A stretch of 36,255 bases of DNA, taken from the NCBI GenBank assembly GCA_963169325.1, contig CAUJEY010000043.1, forward strand, positions 1-36,255. Direction: 5' to 3'. Below the pieces are notes generated by a model, which worked only from the letters and a program-made list of their open reading frames with translations, ran no database searches and had not been told where the DNA came from. The position numbers were made by a program, and so were the translations under genes. This DNA is from Bacteroidota bacterium. Its GTDB lineage: Bacteria; Bacteroidota; Bacteroidia; Chitinophagales; Saprospiraceae. This document shows, piece after piece, positions 21,933 through 31,550 of this stretch. Every line of letters starts with the position of its first letter. Within the stretch, counting starts at the first letter, position 1.

Positions 21933-24020
21933 ATGAAAAAACCTACCTTACTTGCAGCATTTCTGCTTCTTATCCACATTTTTGTTGCTGCTCAAGATCA
22001 AAAAAAGCCGGCTGTTCTGGCCCTGCAATTTGAAACAAACCGCAGCGAACTCACCGATACACATCATACTGCACTCGAAGATTTCCTGAAAACCCTGTCC
22101 GCTAAACCGGCGGATTATTCCATTTCCGTAACCGGCCACACCGACGCGCGCGGCTCCGACGCATTCAACCGGGACCTGTCGCTCCGCCGCGGCCGGAGCG
22201 TGGCGGATTTTCTGTCGGCGCATGGTTTTACCCGCGAGCGGATCACCCTGATGGCAGAAGGCGAACACCGCCCCAAGGCCGATAACGAATCCGACCAGGG
22301 CATGATGCTCAACCGCCGTGTGGAAATACGTTTCGAACACGCACCGGTACTGACCAACCGGCCTTCCGATTTGGTGCCGGAAATGAAAGTGCGGTTTCAG
22401 GCCGAGCGAGGTATCACCTTTGCCAGCCCCGGCAGCGGCTCGCGGGTGCAAATTCCCGGCGGCATCCTGGTGTATCCCGACGGGTCGCCGGTACAAGGCG
22501 AAGTGATGCTCCATTACCGCGAATGGCGCAACCTGTACGATTACCTCGCCTTCGGCCTGCCGATGCGGTACAGCGATGGCCGTGGCGATTTCTTTTTCAA
22601 CTCCAACGGCATGTTTGAAGTTCAGGCTTACCAGGCAGGCCAGACGCTCGGTATTGCTCCCGGACAAAATTTCACCGTCACCTTCGTACAAGCCAAAGAA
22701 ATGCCGGACGTAAACCTGTACCGGTTCGATCAGCAAACGGGTCGATGGGGAGTTGTGCCGGCAGATGGAAAAACGCCGGAGGCCCAGCCCGCCGTACTGA
22801 CCCAACAACTGGTAGAATCGGTGAACACCGGCATGGGCCGGCCCAAATGTACCCCACGCCCCATACGTTTCCCCAACGAAGTGCGCCCCGTGGAATGGCT
22901 CACCGAAGCCGTTCAAACCGGTTATGAACTAAGCACCGGCAAACGCCGCTTCCCGGTTTCGTTCCTGCAGGACCCGCTTCAGGACGACAGTACCCTGGTG
23001 CGCAAATCCGAACAAACACTCATTCAATTGCACCAGTACGACGATGTGAAGTCGTTTTTTTATATCGATGATTTGCAAAAAACGTTTGCCGAACTGGAGG
23101 TTCTAAAAAACTTTAAATGGGAATACGTGCCTTCGCTCGTAGCCGGCGAATTCACGCCGGAGCACATGAACCGGCAATGGACGGCAACTTACCTATCGTA
23201 CGATGCCGACAATAATTTGTACGATGTTCAACTGGTGAGCCCCAATCTAAAATTAGAAATCAAAGCCCGGTTGTTGCACCCCGACAGCCGGATCGTGAAC
23301 CGGAATGAAAATCCCGGCTTGTTTCAACAGTACAAAGAGGTCCAGAAAGAACGCTGGGATAAAAAATTAGCCGATTACAGTTCCCTGCGCCGCTTTTTGG
23401 CCCTTTCCATGCCCCTGCGCCCCGACGAGGAGTGGTGTATGGATCAAATGGAATGGTTGAAATTTTTTATCGCTAATAAGAGAAAAATGGAGGAGCGCTA
23501 CGCTAAATATGTGGCTGCCGACTATAAAAACAACCCCGACGCCGGCAATGCGCTCATCCAGGATTACAACAACCGTTGCCGGTCAGCCGGCATCACGGCC
23601 CTCACGGCCGGCCGCTCCTATTTGGCCACCGACCGGGAGTTGTTGTCCCTGACACTCCGGGTATTCGATTTTGGTATTTACAACTGCGACCAGATTTTCC
23701 GCCTGGGCGAGAGTACCCAGGTACTGGCAGCCAGTTTCCGCACACGCGAAGGCAAGTCCATCACGTCCCGCCAAACCAATGTGATTGAAAAAAGCAGCGC
23801 CATGATGCTCACTACCGCAGAGCCCGGCCAGGTATATTATTCCCCGGAAAGAACCTTCGATGTCGTGGTGATCGGCCAGGACGGCCGCACATACCTGTTG
23901 CGCGCTTCCGAGTTTTCCGCGCTCCCCCTCGCCGGCAGCAACCGCGCCGACCTGGTACTGGAAGATGTGACGGACCAGGTGAAGTCGCCGAAAGACTGGA
24001 TGAAGGTGCTGGGGATATGA
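21933..24020 (+). CDS. OmpA-domain exported protein
   Basis: A 695-aa protein with signal peptide MKKPTLLAAFLLLIHIFVAAQ. An OmpA-like peptidoglycan-binding domain lies near the N-terminus (about 25-140): LQFETNRSEL, VTGHTDARGSDAFNRDLSLRRGRSVADFL and LNRRVEIRF carry the conserved Asp/Arg contacts with diaminopimelate. Usually this domain is C-terminal. The remaining about 550 residues include GSRVQIPGGILVYPDGSPVQGEV and resemble no domain I can name. It probably sits in the periplasm attached to the cell wall. The ATG just before the signal peptide is chosen over a TTG 45 bp upstream. It converges on the lipoprotein gene, the gap being filled by repeats. Confidence 0.82.
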   Translation: MKKPTLLAAFLLLIHIFVAAQDQKKPAVLALQFETNRSELTDTHHTALEDFLKTLSAKPADYSISVTGHTDARGSDAFNRDLSLRRGRSVADFLSAHGFTRERITLMAEGEHRPKADNESDQGMMLNRRVEIRFEHAPVLTNRPSDLVPEMKVRFQAERGITFASPGSGSRVQIPGGILVYPDGSPVQGEVMLHYREWRNLYDYLAFGLPMRYSDGRGDFFFNSNGMFEVQAYQAGQTLGIAPGQNFTVTFVQAKEMPDVNLYRFDQQTGRWGVVPADGKTPEAQPAVLTQQLVESVNTGMGRPKCTPRPIRFPNEVRPVEWLTEAVQTGYELSTGKRRFPVSFLQDPLQDDSTLVRKSEQTLIQLHQYDDVKSFFYIDDLQKTFAELEVLKNFKWEYVPSLVAGEFTPEHMNRQWTATYLSYDADNNLYDVQLVSPNLKLEIKARLLHPDSRIVNRNENPGLFQQYKEVQKERWDKKLADYSSLRRFLALSMPLRPDEEWCMDQMEWLKFFIANKRKMEERYAKYVAADYKNNPDAGNALIQDYNNRCRSAGITALTAGRSYLATDRELLSLTLRVFDFGIYNCDQIFRLGESTQVLAASFRTREGKSITSRQTNVIEKSSAMMLTTAEPGQVYYSPERTFDVVVIGQDGRTYLLRASEFSALPLAGSNRADLVLEDVTDQVKSPKDWMKVLGI

Positions 24021-24107
24021 GTTATGAGTTATGAGTTATGAGTTATGAGTTATGAGTTATGAGTTATGAGTTATCTTATTCGGCATAACTCATAACTCAT
24101 AACTCAT
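24017..24107. repeat. Inverted pair of 7-bp tandem arrays (atgagtt) between convergent genes
   Basis: Eight units of atgagtt (24017-24074), a 10-nt loop, then 23 bp of the complementary repeat (24085-24107). The left arm overlaps the OmpA-domain gene's TGA and the right arm touches the lipoprotein gene's TAA, so the array is the entire intergenic space. It would fold into a long hairpin in either transcript and may serve as a two-way terminator. Confidence 0.9.
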
Positions 24108-24560
24108 TTAATACTCCGCCTCAAGGGAATCCACCGGGAACAGGATATTTTCATCTCCGGGTTGGAGGGTGTCTACAGGAATGACCGTAAAACCTTCCAC
24201 GCGGTGGACGAGCCAGTGTCCTTTGACCTTATAAAGAATCAGCGTATCGGGTATTCTTTCGCCCATTTCTCCTTCGATCAGAAAATGACAGATCGCGGAA
24301 TCCCCGCGAATCTCATATCCCAGGTCGTACAATTGCGTTTGATAGGTTTCGCTGGTATCGCCCTGGGTAAGGGCGTCGAGAAAATCGACATAAGAGCGGG
24401 CCAGTTCGGTGCTGTGCTGGCGGGCCGAATCGAATTGGTTGCGGTCGATGTAGTCCTGCCATAAACGTACCACTTCATCGGGGGCCGGCCCTTTATCGAA
24501 GCGGCAGTTTGCCAGGGAAAGGAAAATGGCAACGGCGCAGAAGAATATTACCGATCGCAT
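24108..24560 (-). CDS. Small lipoprotein, DUF4878-like
   Basis: A 150-aa protein. MRSVIFFCAVAIFLSLANC is a lipoprotein signal with the lipobox ending in Cys19. The mature part has an NTF2-like layout (PAPDEVVRLWQDYIDRNQFDSARQHST ... SAICHFLIEGE ... LYKVKGHWLVHRVEG), as in DUF4878 lipoproteins of Bacteroidota. The function is unknown. An upstream in-frame ATG nine codons earlier adds no signal-peptide logic. A TACTTTTG -7-like box (complement of 24585-24592) lies 25 bp upstream of the chosen start. The two-component genes upstream are on the same strand but separated by this promoter. Confidence 0.75.
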   Translation of the reverse strand: MRSVIFFCAVAIFLSLANCRFDKGPAPDEVVRLWQDYIDRNQFDSARQHSTELARSYVDFLDALTQGDTSETYQTQLYDLGYEIRGDSAICHFLIEGEMGERIPDTLILYKVKGHWLVHRVEGFTVIPVDTLQPGDENILFPVDSLEAEY

Positions 24561-24584
24561 GTGTTGGGAGGTATGTTTTGAGGG

Positions 24585-24592
24585 CAAAAGTA
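24585..24592 (-). promoter_or_regulatory. Candidate -7 box (TACTTTTG) for the lipoprotein gene
   Basis: The complement reads TACTTTTG, fitting TAnnTTTG, at 25 bp from the ATG. A TTG lies upstream at a somewhat short spacing of about 15 bp. Confidence 0.45.
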
Positions 24593-24631
24593 GGAATTAA
24601 CTCGAAACAAGCCGTCCACCGGCGTTAAACC

Positions 24632-25369
24632 TCAAACTTTGGCAATCAACCCGATCAACTCCGCTTTTTTCGTGCGGGCCAGGGGCAACGAACGGCCATT
24701 GGCCATGACGATTTCCCCACCATCGGTGCGTACGATCTTTTTGAGGTGTTTCAAATTGACGAGGTAAGAGTTGTGCGCCCGGAAAAAGCCCGGGTTGTTG
24801 AGCAACTCTTCGAACTCCCGCAGCGATTTCGACAGTACGACGGGTTTGTTTTGGTCTTTCAAAAATACCGAAACATAGCTGCCTTCCGATTCCAGGTATT
24901 GAATATCAGCCACCTCCACCAACAACAACTCCTGCCCGACGGGCAGTGCTATTCGCTCCGGCACCGGGTTGTTTTTTAAATACTGTGCCGCGTTTAATTG
25001 GACGGTTGTGGGGCTGGCGTTTTGTTGGGCTTTCTGCACGGCAACGATGAGCTCGTCTTTGTCCACCGGCTTCAGCAGATAATCCAACGCATTGAATTTG
25101 AAGGCTTTGACGGCATATTGGTCATAGGCCGTGGTGAACACCACCTTGAAATCCAACGGCTCACAACGCCGCAGCAGCTCGAATCCGTTGAGTATAGGCA
25201 TCTCGATGTCTAAAAAAACTAACTGCGGACGCGCCTGTTGGATAGCCTCCAGGGCCTGCTCCGGATCGTTGAAAATACCGCCGATTTTTACCGAAGGGCA
25301 ATATTTTTGAAGCAATACCTCTAATACTTCGGTGCAGTTTGATTCGTCGTCGATGAGATAGGTGTTCAT
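24632..25369 (-). CDS. LytTR-family response regulator
   Basis: A 245-aa regulator. The receiver domain is intact: acidic pair Asp7/Asp8, phospho-acceptor Asp54 in LVFLDIEMP, TTAYDQYAVKAF, and the conserved Lys in LLKPVDKDE. The C-terminal LytTR DNA-binding domain contains DIQYLESEGSYVSVFL and FFRAHNSYLVNLKHLKKI. It is a transcription factor phosphorylated by the sensor kinase whose gene ends 10 bp upstream, so the two form a two-component system. Target genes cannot be named; none of the neighbours is an obvious one. Length is typical for the family. Confidence 0.93.
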   Translation of the reverse strand: MNTYLIDDESNCTEVLEVLLQKYCPSVKIGGIFNDPEQALEAIQQARPQLVFLDIEMPILNGFELLRRCEPLDFKVVFTTAYDQYAVKAFKFNALDYLLKPVDKDELIVAVQKAQQNASPTTVQLNAAQYLKNNPVPERIALPVGQELLLVEVADIQYLESEGSYVSVFLKDQNKPVVLSKSLREFEELLNNPGFFRAHNSYLVNLKHLKKIVRTDGGEIVMANGRSLPLARTKKAELIGLIAKV

Positions 25370-25379
25370 GTTTTTCGTT

Positions 25380-28300
25380 TTAAAAGGTAATTCGCACCCT
25401 CGTTCCGGCCGCCGCCCCGTTTTCCTTCGTCAAATCTTCCGTCGTCGCCACCGCATGGGTGCCGTATATTTGGTTGATCACCTCCAAACGTTCGGCCGTC
25501 ACTTTCATACCCAGCGATTTATTGACGGTAGCCGACCGGCTTTTGAGTTCCATTGCCCGTTGACGGCCAATGCCATCGTCTTCCACTTCAATGCAGAGTT
25601 TTTTCCCTTCGTAAAATACCCGCACTTGCAGCAGCCCCGGCGCTTTTTTGTGCATGAGGCCGTGCCAGATAGCGTTTTCCACAAAGGGTTGGATGAGAAG
25701 CGGCGGCACTTCCACATGCTCCGTCTGCACCTGGGGGCTTATCTCCGGTCGGTACTCGAATCGGTCGGAAAAGCGCATTTGTTCCATTTCCACGTAGAGT
25801 TGAAGAGCGTCCAATTCCTTGTTCAGCGGCACGGTCTCGGTACGGCTGTTGTCCAAAATCAGGCGGATCAGGCGGCTGAACTTGGTCAGGTACGCCGAAG
25901 CTTCGTCGGGTTTATTGACCAAAATAAACCGGTTGATGGAACTGAGGCAGTTGAACACGAAATGCGGGTTCATTTGTGCCCGCAACGCCGCCATTTCCGT
26001 GCGGGCAATGCGCTGGTTGAATTCTGTTTTCAGCGCTTCCTCCCTGCGGATTTGCGCGATCCGCCAGCGGTAAAAGCCCCACCCCACCCCGGTTATGGCC
26101 AACACCGCCAGTAACCGAAACCACCAGGTTGACCAAAACGGCGGGATGATATGGATACCCAAGCGGACGCCCGGCTCGTACCACCGCCCTTCCCTACCCG
26201 ATTTGATTTCCAGCACATAGTCGCCCGGCGGTACGTTGGTGTAGCTCGCCGAGTGGCGGTTGTTTAAATAAACCCAGTCTTTGTCAAAATCCCGGAGTCG
26301 GTAGGCATACTCGTTTTTCTGGGGTTGTGAAAAGTTGGTGGAGGCAATTTCAAAGGAAAAAAAATTCTGCTGCCAACGGAGATTTATTTTTTTTAAAAAA
26401 TTGATATTCAAGGAGTCCGCATAATTTTTATCAAAAATTTTAAACGAAGTGAGCAGAATTTCGGGCACAGCGTTTTCCCGCAGCAAACTGTCGGGATGAA
26501 AAGACTGAACGCCGTAAATGGTGCCGGCCAGCACCTCGCCGTTGGCGGCCGGCGAAAGCGGCAAATCGAGGTAGTCGTTGACCATGCCGTCCTTTTTCCC
26601 AAAAGAACGCAGCTGCAACGTTCGGCTGTTTACCCACGCCAGTCCTTTGGCAGTACCCGCCCACACGTTGCCGCTATGATCGGTCAAAACACTGTACACC
26701 TGGTTAGAGGGCAGACCGTCCCCGTTATTCAGGGTGATAAATTCCTGGCCGGGCCGGGCGTTATAATCGAAGCGGGAGAGGCCGCCGGGGTCGGTAGCCG
26801 CCCAGATATAGCCCTGCCCGTCTTTGCAAACCCCGTTGACGATATAGGCCCCGAGACTGTTTTCCGGGGATTGCTCCTCCTGCCGGTACAGCGTGAATTG
26901 GCCGCTCGCCTCGTCGTAGCGGAACAGCCCGTAGTCTTGTGTGGCAATCCAGACCGTTCGGCGTTCCCGGTCGGCAAAGACATCGCTGACGGCCCTGCCA
27001 ATAAAATGCTGCTTTTCACCGGGTTTCCACCATTCATTGGTTCCGGGTCGCCAAACCAACACACCGGCGCTGTTGCTGGCAAACCAGTAGTTTCCTGCCG
27101 CATCCTGCTCTATGTCGGAGAAAAGGAAATTGGCAGCGGGGGCGGGCAAATGTGGCGGAACAGCAAAGGGGCGCAGTGTGAGTGTTTTCCGGTCGAGTTG
27201 AAAAATATGTTGCCCGGAACCGATCCACAAGCGTCCTTCCCGGTCTTCAAAAAGCGCTGCCGCAAGCCCTGGCAACCGGATATTTTTCAGCAATTTGCCG
27301 TTTTCAAAAACCAGCAACGCGTGGTAATAATAGTCGAGCAAGTAGCGCCGCCCGTCCAGTTTCGAGTCGGTGAAACGGTGAAAGGAATTGTAAAAATCGT
27401 TCGTGTTTTCCGGTCGAAGCGCCGAATAGCTAAAGTGCTGGGCAGCGGGGTCGAAGAGCCAAAGTCCCTGCTCACCGCCGAGCCACAACATTCCGTTTTG
27501 TTCCAGGTAATAATTTTCCAGCAGACCGGTCGGCGCGGTGAAATGGTTTTGGGCATCGGGCCTGACAGGAGTCATTTTTTCGGTGGCGTGGTCCAGCAGG
27601 AAAAGTCCTTCCCGGCCGAGTACCCAGTGTTTTTCACCAACAGGAAATGCCTGCGTGACGTAGCGCCGCCCCCCCGTCAGCTCCGGCGAAATGGGCAATT
27701 TGATTTGCGACCATTGGCTGTTGCAGGCGTCGTAGCGCAGGAGATCCTTTTCCCAGGAGCCGAGGTAGAGGATATCCGGGCAGGTTGCAGGTTTTGCTGC
27801 GCGGAGGCCGCCATGTTGCGCGGTGTGGTAACTGAAGGTTTCCGAAGCGAGGTCGAAACTGAATAACCCGAGATTGGTGTCGAGCCAAAGTCCGCTGTCG
27901 CCCCGGGGTTGCAGTTTGTAGATGGATTTGTATTCCGCGCCGGCTGATTTGGGCAACATTTTGTCCAGAAAAGCCTTCCAGGGATACGTTTTGAAGGTAC
28001 CCGCGGCGGGGTCGAAGCGGCACAGATCGCGGTTGTCGCAGACGAGCCAGAGGCGGCTGTTTTTGTCGATATAAATATGCCGCACCAGCGAATTGGGCAA
28101 CGAGCCGTCGTTTCGGCCGGTGTTTTTCCACACCTGGAACGTCTCCGTGCGGGGGTCGTAGCGGTTGAGGCCATTGGACGTGGCAATCCAGATGAAGCCG
28201 GCGGCGTCCTGTTTGAGGTCGAAAATATGTTCGTTGCTGATCGTGCGTCCTGCCTGGCGGGTGTCGGGCATATACTGCCGGAAAGTATAGCCGTCGTAGC

Positions 28301-28469
28301 GGTTCAGTCCGTTGACGGTGCCCACCCAGAGGTAGCCTTGGCGGTCGCGCAGGATACACCGCACATAGTTGTGGCTGAGCCCTTCTTTTTCGGTGAAATG
28401 GGTGAAATAACGGATACGTTGCGCCTGGGCCGCAGTACTTAAAAACAGTAAAAAGAGGAGCAGGCGCAT
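25380..28469 (-). CDS. Beta-propeller sensor histidine kinase, LytS type
   Basis: A 1029-aa sensor. A signal peptide (MRLLLFLLFLSTAAQAQ) is followed by a periplasmic double propeller of Reg_prop repeats (units such as GYLWVGTVNGLNRYD and GFIWIATSNGLNRYD) over about 650 residues. A Y_Y_Y domain (YAYRLRDFDKDWVYL, PPGDYVLEIKS), one membrane helix (FRLLAVLAITGVGWGFY) and the His_kinase domain follow, with the phospho-acceptor His in MNPHFVFN near 835 and HATPase boxes PFVENAIWHGL and DDGIG. Such kinases often sense polysaccharide or envelope cues in Bacteroidota. There is no fused DNA-binding domain; the partner is the adjacent LytTR regulator. The start is chosen at the signal peptide; the upstream in-frame ATG overlaps the preceding gene. 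Confidence 0.92.
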   Translation of the reverse strand: MRLLLFLLFLSTAAQAQRIRYFTHFTEKEGLSHNYVRCILRDRQGYLWVGTVNGLNRYDGYTFRQYMPDTRQAGRTISNEHIFDLKQDAAGFIWIATSNGLNRYDPRTETFQVWKNTGRNDGSLPNSLVRHIYIDKNSRLWLVCDNRDLCRFDPAAGTFKTYPWKAFLDKMLPKSAGAEYKSIYKLQPRGDSGLWLDTNLGLFSFDLASETFSYHTAQHGGLRAAKPATCPDILYLGSWEKDLLRYDACNSQWSQIKLPISPELTGGRRYVTQAFPVGEKHWVLGREGLFLLDHATEKMTPVRPDAQNHFTAPTGLLENYYLEQNGMLWLGGEQGLWLFDPAAQHFSYSALRPENTNDFYNSFHRFTDSKLDGRRYLLDYYYHALLVFENGKLLKNIRLPGLAAALFEDREGRLWIGSGQHIFQLDRKTLTLRPFAVPPHLPAPAANFLFSDIEQDAAGNYWFASNSAGVLVWRPGTNEWWKPGEKQHFIGRAVSDVFADRERRTVWIATQDYGLFRYDEASGQFTLYRQEEQSPENSLGAYIVNGVCKDGQGYIWAATDPGGLSRFDYNARPGQEFITLNNGDGLPSNQVYSVLTDHSGNVWAGTAKGLAWVNSRTLQLRSFGKKDGMVNDYLDLPLSPAANGEVLAGTIYGVQSFHPDSLLRENAVPEILLTSFKIFDKNYADSLNINFLKKINLRWQQNFFSFEIASTNFSQPQKNEYAYRLRDFDKDWVYLNNRHSASYTNVPPGDYVLEIKSGREGRWYEPGVRLGIHIIPPFWSTWWFRLLAVLAITGVGWGFYRWRIAQIRREEALKTEFNQRIARTEMAALRAQMNPHFVFNCLSSINRFILVNKPDEASAYLTKFSRLIRLILDNSRTETVPLNKELDALQLYVEMEQMRFSDRFEYRPEISPQVQTEHVEVPPLLIQPFVENAIWHGLMHKKAPGLLQVRVFYEGKKLCIEVEDDGIGRQRAMELKSRSATVNKSLGMKVTAERLEVINQIYGTHAVATTEDLTKENGAAAGTRVRITF

Positions 28470-28516
28470 GATTTGTTTTTTCAGAGCCGGAAAGTTACCC
28501 CAAATCAGGCACTGCT

Positions 28517-31294
28517 TCACACTTGCATCCCCGTCTTCGGATCATATTTCACTTCTACGGCCACGATTTGATCGGTGGGCACTACTTCGAGCCATTGGGA
28601 AAATACGGCAAAAGGCTGTGGGCCGGCCGCCTGAAAGCCGCCGATAGGATCAAAACCCGTTTCAAAAACTTTTTCAGTGGGCAGATAACGGCCCATTTGC
28701 AGGTCATTGGGGTCTTCGGGGTTGAGGGGCTGCTCCACGGCCTGTTTGGACTGCATGAATTTGGCTTGCACGCGCAGTGCCAGGCAACGGATGGCATCCC
28801 GCAACTGCAACTCGCCGGGCGTAATGGTCTGGTAACGGGTGGTCAGTACCGGATCGTCCCACGAAAAGGCTTGCAGCACGGCCAGCATCGCCTCTTTTTC
28901 GCCGACACTGCCTTCCTGGTACAGGCCGTCCAGTCCTTCCGAGCCTTCCACCATATTTTGCGTGAGCCAGTTGAGTGCCGCCAGTTCTTTGCCGCTTCGG
29001 ATAGGGATCACGGCTTTTACCCAGGGGGCGTTGATGAACGCGTTGCGCTGCTTGTCGCCGTCGAGCTGGAGCAGCCAGCCGAGCGAACTGCCCATCGGGG
29101 CCGGATTGGATTTTTCCGTGATGGCATAATGCTCCCGCCCGCGAACGGGGATGGCGGGCGCGGAAACGGCTGCGGGGTTGCTCCACACCGGCGCCTGCCT
29201 TTGGCCAAGGTGCCTGGGCGACCACCATTCGGGAGCCACGAAGTAGAGCATCTTGTTCACGTCGAACATGGATTGTACCAGTTCGGCCAACACGTGCTGC
29301 GTAGCGGCCGTCGCATTGCCAAACCCTGTTTCTTTTAGCAACTGGCGCATCAGGTTGCGGTATACCACGATACGCTCTTCTTCCCGGAGTTCCTCAAACT
29401 TGCGGGGCTTGATGGCCCGCTCGGCATTGATGCGCTCTTTGGCCAGGTTGAAATAGGCTTCCGCGGCGCGCTGGGCGTTTTCCTGCTTTGCCTGTTCGAG
29501 CCGTGCCTGGTTGACCCTGTTGACCTCGTCGATCAGGCTCTGGCCGGGCCGGAAGTAAAAGTCGAGTTCGTAGGCAAACTCAACGCGCTCGTCAAATTTG
29601 ATGCCCGGGTTGCCGGAGCGAATACCCACATGCGCTTCGTTTCCCCTGATTTCCGCATCGAGTATCCAGGAGTTGCCCTGGACTTTGCGGATTTCGTAAC
29701 GTTCATACAAATAGCCCGACTTGGGCGGCACAATGAGGTGTTTTTGAAACGGCACCATCCGGAGGTCCGGGCGGTCGGGAATGGGTTTGTCCTCCATATC
29801 CCAGGCAAAACTGCCCCGGATAGTCTCGGCTTTGAGTAACGGTTCGGGCATTGGGATGGCCTCCGGATTGGGTAAGAGGTTTAGGTTCTCGGGTTTGGAG
29901 ATGTGCAACAGGTTGGCGATACGGAGTTCATCGCCGGGCAGGTCCACATAGGTTTGCCAGCAAAGGTGCGCGCCGATATCCTGCACCTGAACGCCCACCT
30001 GGCGCATTTTACGGCGCAATTCGTAGTTGATGAGGTTGGGAGTAGTATTGGCCAGCAAGTATTTTTTGCTGCTGACGTCTTCAGTTTCCGTAACGGAACG
30101 AAAGGTAGTGCGGTAACTTTTGCGCACCGCCGTGGCCACGCTGTTACATTCTTTGCGCAGCAGATTGTGAACGCTCTCTTTGGCCACCTGCACCGAATTA
30201 TCCATGTTGTAATCCGTGCTGGTTTGGATCTCACCGGTATAAAACGGGACAACGATATCGGAATCCGTTTCTACGCTTACACCAAAATGCGTTTTGGAAT
30301 TATTATTCTGACGAATGGCATCGGACAGTTCATCTTCCACGTAGTCGGCCGAGCCGCGGCGCGTGAGCGTGTCGCCGCTGTCTTCGCTGCTCCGCTCCAC
30401 CTGCGTTCGGCGGGTGTTGATTTCAATCATTTCTACTTGCGAACCGGGACTGAGCCAAACATGCTGCACCGATGGCCCCAGAAAAGAATCAAACTCAAAA
30501 AAATACTGCCGAAACAGGTGAACGATACCGACTGGTGACAACACCACCTTGTCGAGATCGGTTTTCACATCAAATGTTTCGAGGGGGTCAATTAGCCGGC
30601 GCATTTGTTCAAATACCTTCCAATCCAAGTTTTCATCTGGTGCAGTAAACATCTTGATGATGTCGCTGTAACGTTTCTTTTTTACCAATTCATGCAACAC
30701 GCCCGCTACCAGCGACTCGCGGTCGAGTATTTCTTTAACGGCCCTTTTGGTTGCCAGTAAGGCGTCTTCCGCGGGGTCTGTTGCCTGCCAGGAACGCCAC
30801 CATTCGTTGACGGCTTTTAGCATTGCGGTAGGCCCGGGGTTAAACCCGGCATTGTTGTCGTGGCAAAGCCTGCTCAACTCGCCCAGCATCTGGTCTAAAT
30901 TTTCCCGCGACAGGATTTCCTTTAAAGCGCTGGGATTCAATTCGTCCGGCGCCTGTTCAAAACGGCCGGCCAGCGCGCGCAGTAACAGGGAGTTGTCCAA
31001 ACCCTGTTCCAACCGGACCGGCGATTTGGGCAACGCCGTGCGTACTTCGAGCGGCGCGCAATGCAGGTCGAGGCGATTCAGGTCGTCGACATGCAAATCC
31101 ATAATGCCGCCGGCATCAGCCTGGGCTTTCAAACTGGCCGAAATACGCCTGAACAGTTCGTTGTCCAGCAACAGGTCGGGTTTGAAACGCTGCAGCATCC
31201 GTTTGGATTTCCAGCCCAGCAGGGGTTGGTAAATGCCATACATTTCGCTGGCGTAGGGCAGGGAATTTTTAAATTTATCGAAGTTGATATTCAT
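28517..31294 (-). CDS. Large hypothetical protein, 925 aa
   Basis: I do not recognise a family. The protein has no signal peptide or membrane segment and starts MNINFDKFKNSLPYASEMYGIYQPLLGWKSKR. A helical first third is followed by a beta-rich middle (SPGSQVEMIEINTRRTQVERSSEDSG; YVDLPGDELRIANLL; GSFAWDMEDKPIPDRPDLR). A coiled-coil-like stretch comes next (ARLEQAKQENAQRAAEAYFNLAKERINAE), then a C-terminal region with MFDVNKMLYFVAPEWWSPRHLG. It appears cytoplasmic. The coding frame is well supported by length and codon bias. The kinase gene begins 47 bp after its stop on the same strand, so co-transcription is possible. Confidence 0.8.
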   Translation of the reverse strand: MNINFDKFKNSLPYASEMYGIYQPLLGWKSKRMLQRFKPDLLLDNELFRRISASLKAQADAGGIMDLHVDDLNRLDLHCAPLEVRTALPKSPVRLEQGLDNSLLLRALAGRFEQAPDELNPSALKEILSRENLDQMLGELSRLCHDNNAGFNPGPTAMLKAVNEWWRSWQATDPAEDALLATKRAVKEILDRESLVAGVLHELVKKKRYSDIIKMFTAPDENLDWKVFEQMRRLIDPLETFDVKTDLDKVVLSPVGIVHLFRQYFFEFDSFLGPSVQHVWLSPGSQVEMIEINTRRTQVERSSEDSGDTLTRRGSADYVEDELSDAIRQNNNSKTHFGVSVETDSDIVVPFYTGEIQTSTDYNMDNSVQVAKESVHNLLRKECNSVATAVRKSYRTTFRSVTETEDVSSKKYLLANTTPNLINYELRRKMRQVGVQVQDIGAHLCWQTYVDLPGDELRIANLLHISKPENLNLLPNPEAIPMPEPLLKAETIRGSFAWDMEDKPIPDRPDLRMVPFQKHLIVPPKSGYLYERYEIRKVQGNSWILDAEIRGNEAHVGIRSGNPGIKFDERVEFAYELDFYFRPGQSLIDEVNRVNQARLEQAKQENAQRAAEAYFNLAKERINAERAIKPRKFEELREEERIVVYRNLMRQLLKETGFGNATAATQHVLAELVQSMFDVNKMLYFVAPEWWSPRHLGQRQAPVWSNPAAVSAPAIPVRGREHYAITEKSNPAPMGSSLGWLLQLDGDKQRNAFINAPWVKAVIPIRSGKELAALNWLTQNMVEGSEGLDGLYQEGSVGEKEAMLAVLQAFSWDDPVLTTRYQTITPGELQLRDAIRCLALRVQAKFMQSKQAVEQPLNPEDPNDLQMGRYLPTEKVFETGFDPIGGFQAAGPQPFAVFSQWLEVVPTDQIVAVEVKYDPKTGMQV

Positions 31295-31319
31295 GACGGC
31301 GTTGTTGGAATGCTAAACG

Positions 31320-31512
31320 TTATTTCGCTCGTGTCAGGAGCAGTTTTCCATTCGTATCGTGGCGTGGGTCGGCGCTGTCGTAATGGCTGCTCCCATCCGG
31401 GCGAAACCAGGCAAAATCTACGGACAAGTCAATGGTGTTTTCCTGCCATTTACCTTTCAACAGGTTCAGGTTGAAATCCGGCGGGTGTACCCCGCTCACC
31501 GGGCTGAACTGG
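31320..31512 (-). repeat. 193-bp direct repeat, copy 1
   Basis: Matches 32208-32400 with about 14 differences and no gaps (about 93 percent). The cupin gene lies between the copies. Confidence 0.92.
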
Positions 31513-31550
31513 TATTCCTGACGGCAGTATGGGTGTGCTTCGCCACTCAT
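31320..31550 (-). pseudogene. Truncated duplicate of the small membrane-protein gene
   Basis: A 76-codon frame whose last 62 residues match the C-terminus of the protein at 32208-32792 at 60 of 62 positions. The N-terminal helix and first half of the parent are missing, and the first 14 codons are unrelated. The frame starts in an ATGA overlap with the cupin stop codon, so it might still be translated by coupling. I call it a partial copy, most likely a remnant. Substitutions between the copies are mostly synonymous, so a functional past (or present) is plausible. Confidence 0.7.

Noticed and set aside
21948-22916. 322-codon open frame on the minus strand
   Set aside because: Antisense to the OmpA-domain gene, which has a signal peptide and clear OmpA motifs.
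26496-27866. 456-codon open frame on the plus strand
   Set aside because: Antisense to the propeller sensor kinase; a by-product of GC-rich codon bias.
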